This document shows positions 15,294-15,699 of a DNA stretch of 15,699 nt, one piece after another. The stretch is from NCBI GenBank assembly GCA_030037575.1, contig JASHRB010000022.1:1-15699 (forward strand). The letters are read 5' to 3'. Numbering within the stretch: position 1 is the first letter of the stretch; every line of letters begins with the position of its first letter. This DNA comes from Candidatus Sulfotelmatobacter sp. GTDB taxonomy: Bacteria; Acidobacteriota; Terriglobia; Terriglobales; Acidobacteriaceae. The notes under the pieces are model-generated. The model had not been told where the DNA came from. It worked only from the letters and a program-made list of their open reading frames with translations, and ran no database searches. The position numbers and the translations under genes are program-made.

Positions 15294-15699
15294 CTATGAA
15301 GACGCCGACGATTTATCGCGCAAACGAAACCGCGGCTTAAAGCCCGGAGGCAAACCGCGAGTTGCAAAAGGGAAATCGTCTGGCACGCGAACTTCGATGC
15401 GGCCTTCGGGAGTCATCTTATAAGGCTGGCCATCGGGGTCGACCGGAGTGCCAGGCAGGTGTTCAGCCTCGACTAGTTCTGTAATGCTGGTCGGCAAGCG
15501 GCCGGTGCGCTTTCCGAAGCGAGTTACGGCTTCCTGCAAATGCTGGACGTCCTCGTCGACCCGCAGTGCGCGCAGATGCTCGATGGCGTTTGCTTTGATT
15601 TGCTTGTCCTGCGTGGTCTGGTAGGTCGCCGACCACAACATTCGCGCGGTTTGGTATTCGCCGGCGTGTTGGGCCATTTGAGCGGCAAGGATTTTCAAG
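15294..15699 (-). CDS. TPR-like protein, C-terminal fragment (5' end beyond window)
   Basis: The minus frame ends in TAG at 15296-15294 and stays open to the right edge. The first visible codon is a TTG inside the helix-rich sequence, so about 134 residues of the C-terminus are seen and the true start is outside. Residues about 1-45 are helical with a tetratricopeptide-like pattern (AGEYQTARMLWSATYQTT, then KANAIEHLRAL). They are followed by a helix-turn (LQEAVTRFGKRTGRLPTSITELVE) and a small DP-G-PY segment (PGTPVDPDGQPYKMTPEG) of the type seen at the end of TPR proteins and in pseudopilin-like domains. The tail is PDDFPF...PPGFKPRFRLRD. A TPR scaffold of an acidobacterial cell-envelope or secretion system is plausible but unproven. 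Confidence 0.72.
   Translation of the reverse strand, partial: LKILAAQMAQHAGEYQTARMLWSATYQTTQDKQIKANAIEHLRALRVDEDVQHLQEAVTRFGKRTGRLPTSITELVEAEHLPGTPVDPDGQPYKMTPEGRIEVRVPDDFPFATRGLPPGFKPRFRLRDKSSASS

Noticed and set aside
15000..15299. 99-codon plus-strand frame between the MFS and TPR-like genes.
   Set aside because: It has no convincing ribosome site, no recognisable domain and atypical composition; it is kept as unexplained intergenic sequence.
1..15699. Search by eye for CRISPR arrays, tRNAs, insertion-sequence ends, attachment sites, and toxin-antitoxin or phage-defence genes.
   Set aside because: No regularly spaced short repeats, terminal inverted repeats with target duplications, or recognisable proteins of these classes were seen.

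Overview
The window looks like accessory sequence from an Acidobacteriota genome, probably class Terriglobia. The evidence is a very large TonB-dependent receptor with an N-terminal carboxypeptidase-regulatory-like domain, several exported lipoproteins built from choice-of-anchor-D or bacterial Ig-like modules, and a moderately GC-rich composition. This assignment is inferred from protein style; no rRNA or marker gene is present. I see no tRNA, rRNA, CRISPR array, insertion sequence or phage gene.

Layout. Positions 1-6873 hold a minus-strand cluster read right to left: an Oar-like TonB-dependent receptor (1391 aa, GTG start), then a choice-of-anchor-D lipoprotein (756 aa) whose start overlaps the receptor's stop by 11 bp, then, after 25 bp, an Ig-like lipoprotein that runs off the left edge. 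Positions 6874-7462 are a 589-bp divergent control region. From 7463 the plus strand carries a secreted PstS-like substrate-binding protein (583 aa), a good stem-loop terminator, and a tightly coupled three-gene set: a secreted alpha/beta-hydrolase, a small exported protein, and a 907-aa lipoprotein of tandem Ig-like and beta modules. Both junctions in that set are ATGA overlaps. An MFS transporter follows (13761-14942), then a 351-bp stretch without a convincing gene, and finally the C-terminal end of a minus-strand TPR-like protein that enters from beyond the right edge.

How it may work together. The most interesting signal is in the divergent control region. Upstream of the PstS-like gene are four hexamers at exact 11-bp spacing (7198, 7209, 7220, 7231), resembling a PhoB box array; the first 18 bp match the E. 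coli Pho-box consensus at 14 of 18 positions. On the opposite strand, upstream of the TonB receptor, a second 11-bp-phased array starts with the same 10-mer, GCTTCAGTCA. My inference is that the receptor/lipoprotein cluster and the PstS-like gene form one phosphate-starvation module: outer-membrane uptake on one side, periplasmic or extracellular phosphate binding on the other. No ABC permease or ATPase is visible in the window, so the binding protein is an orphan here. Functions of the lipoproteins and of the coupled hydrolase set are not established by the sequence.
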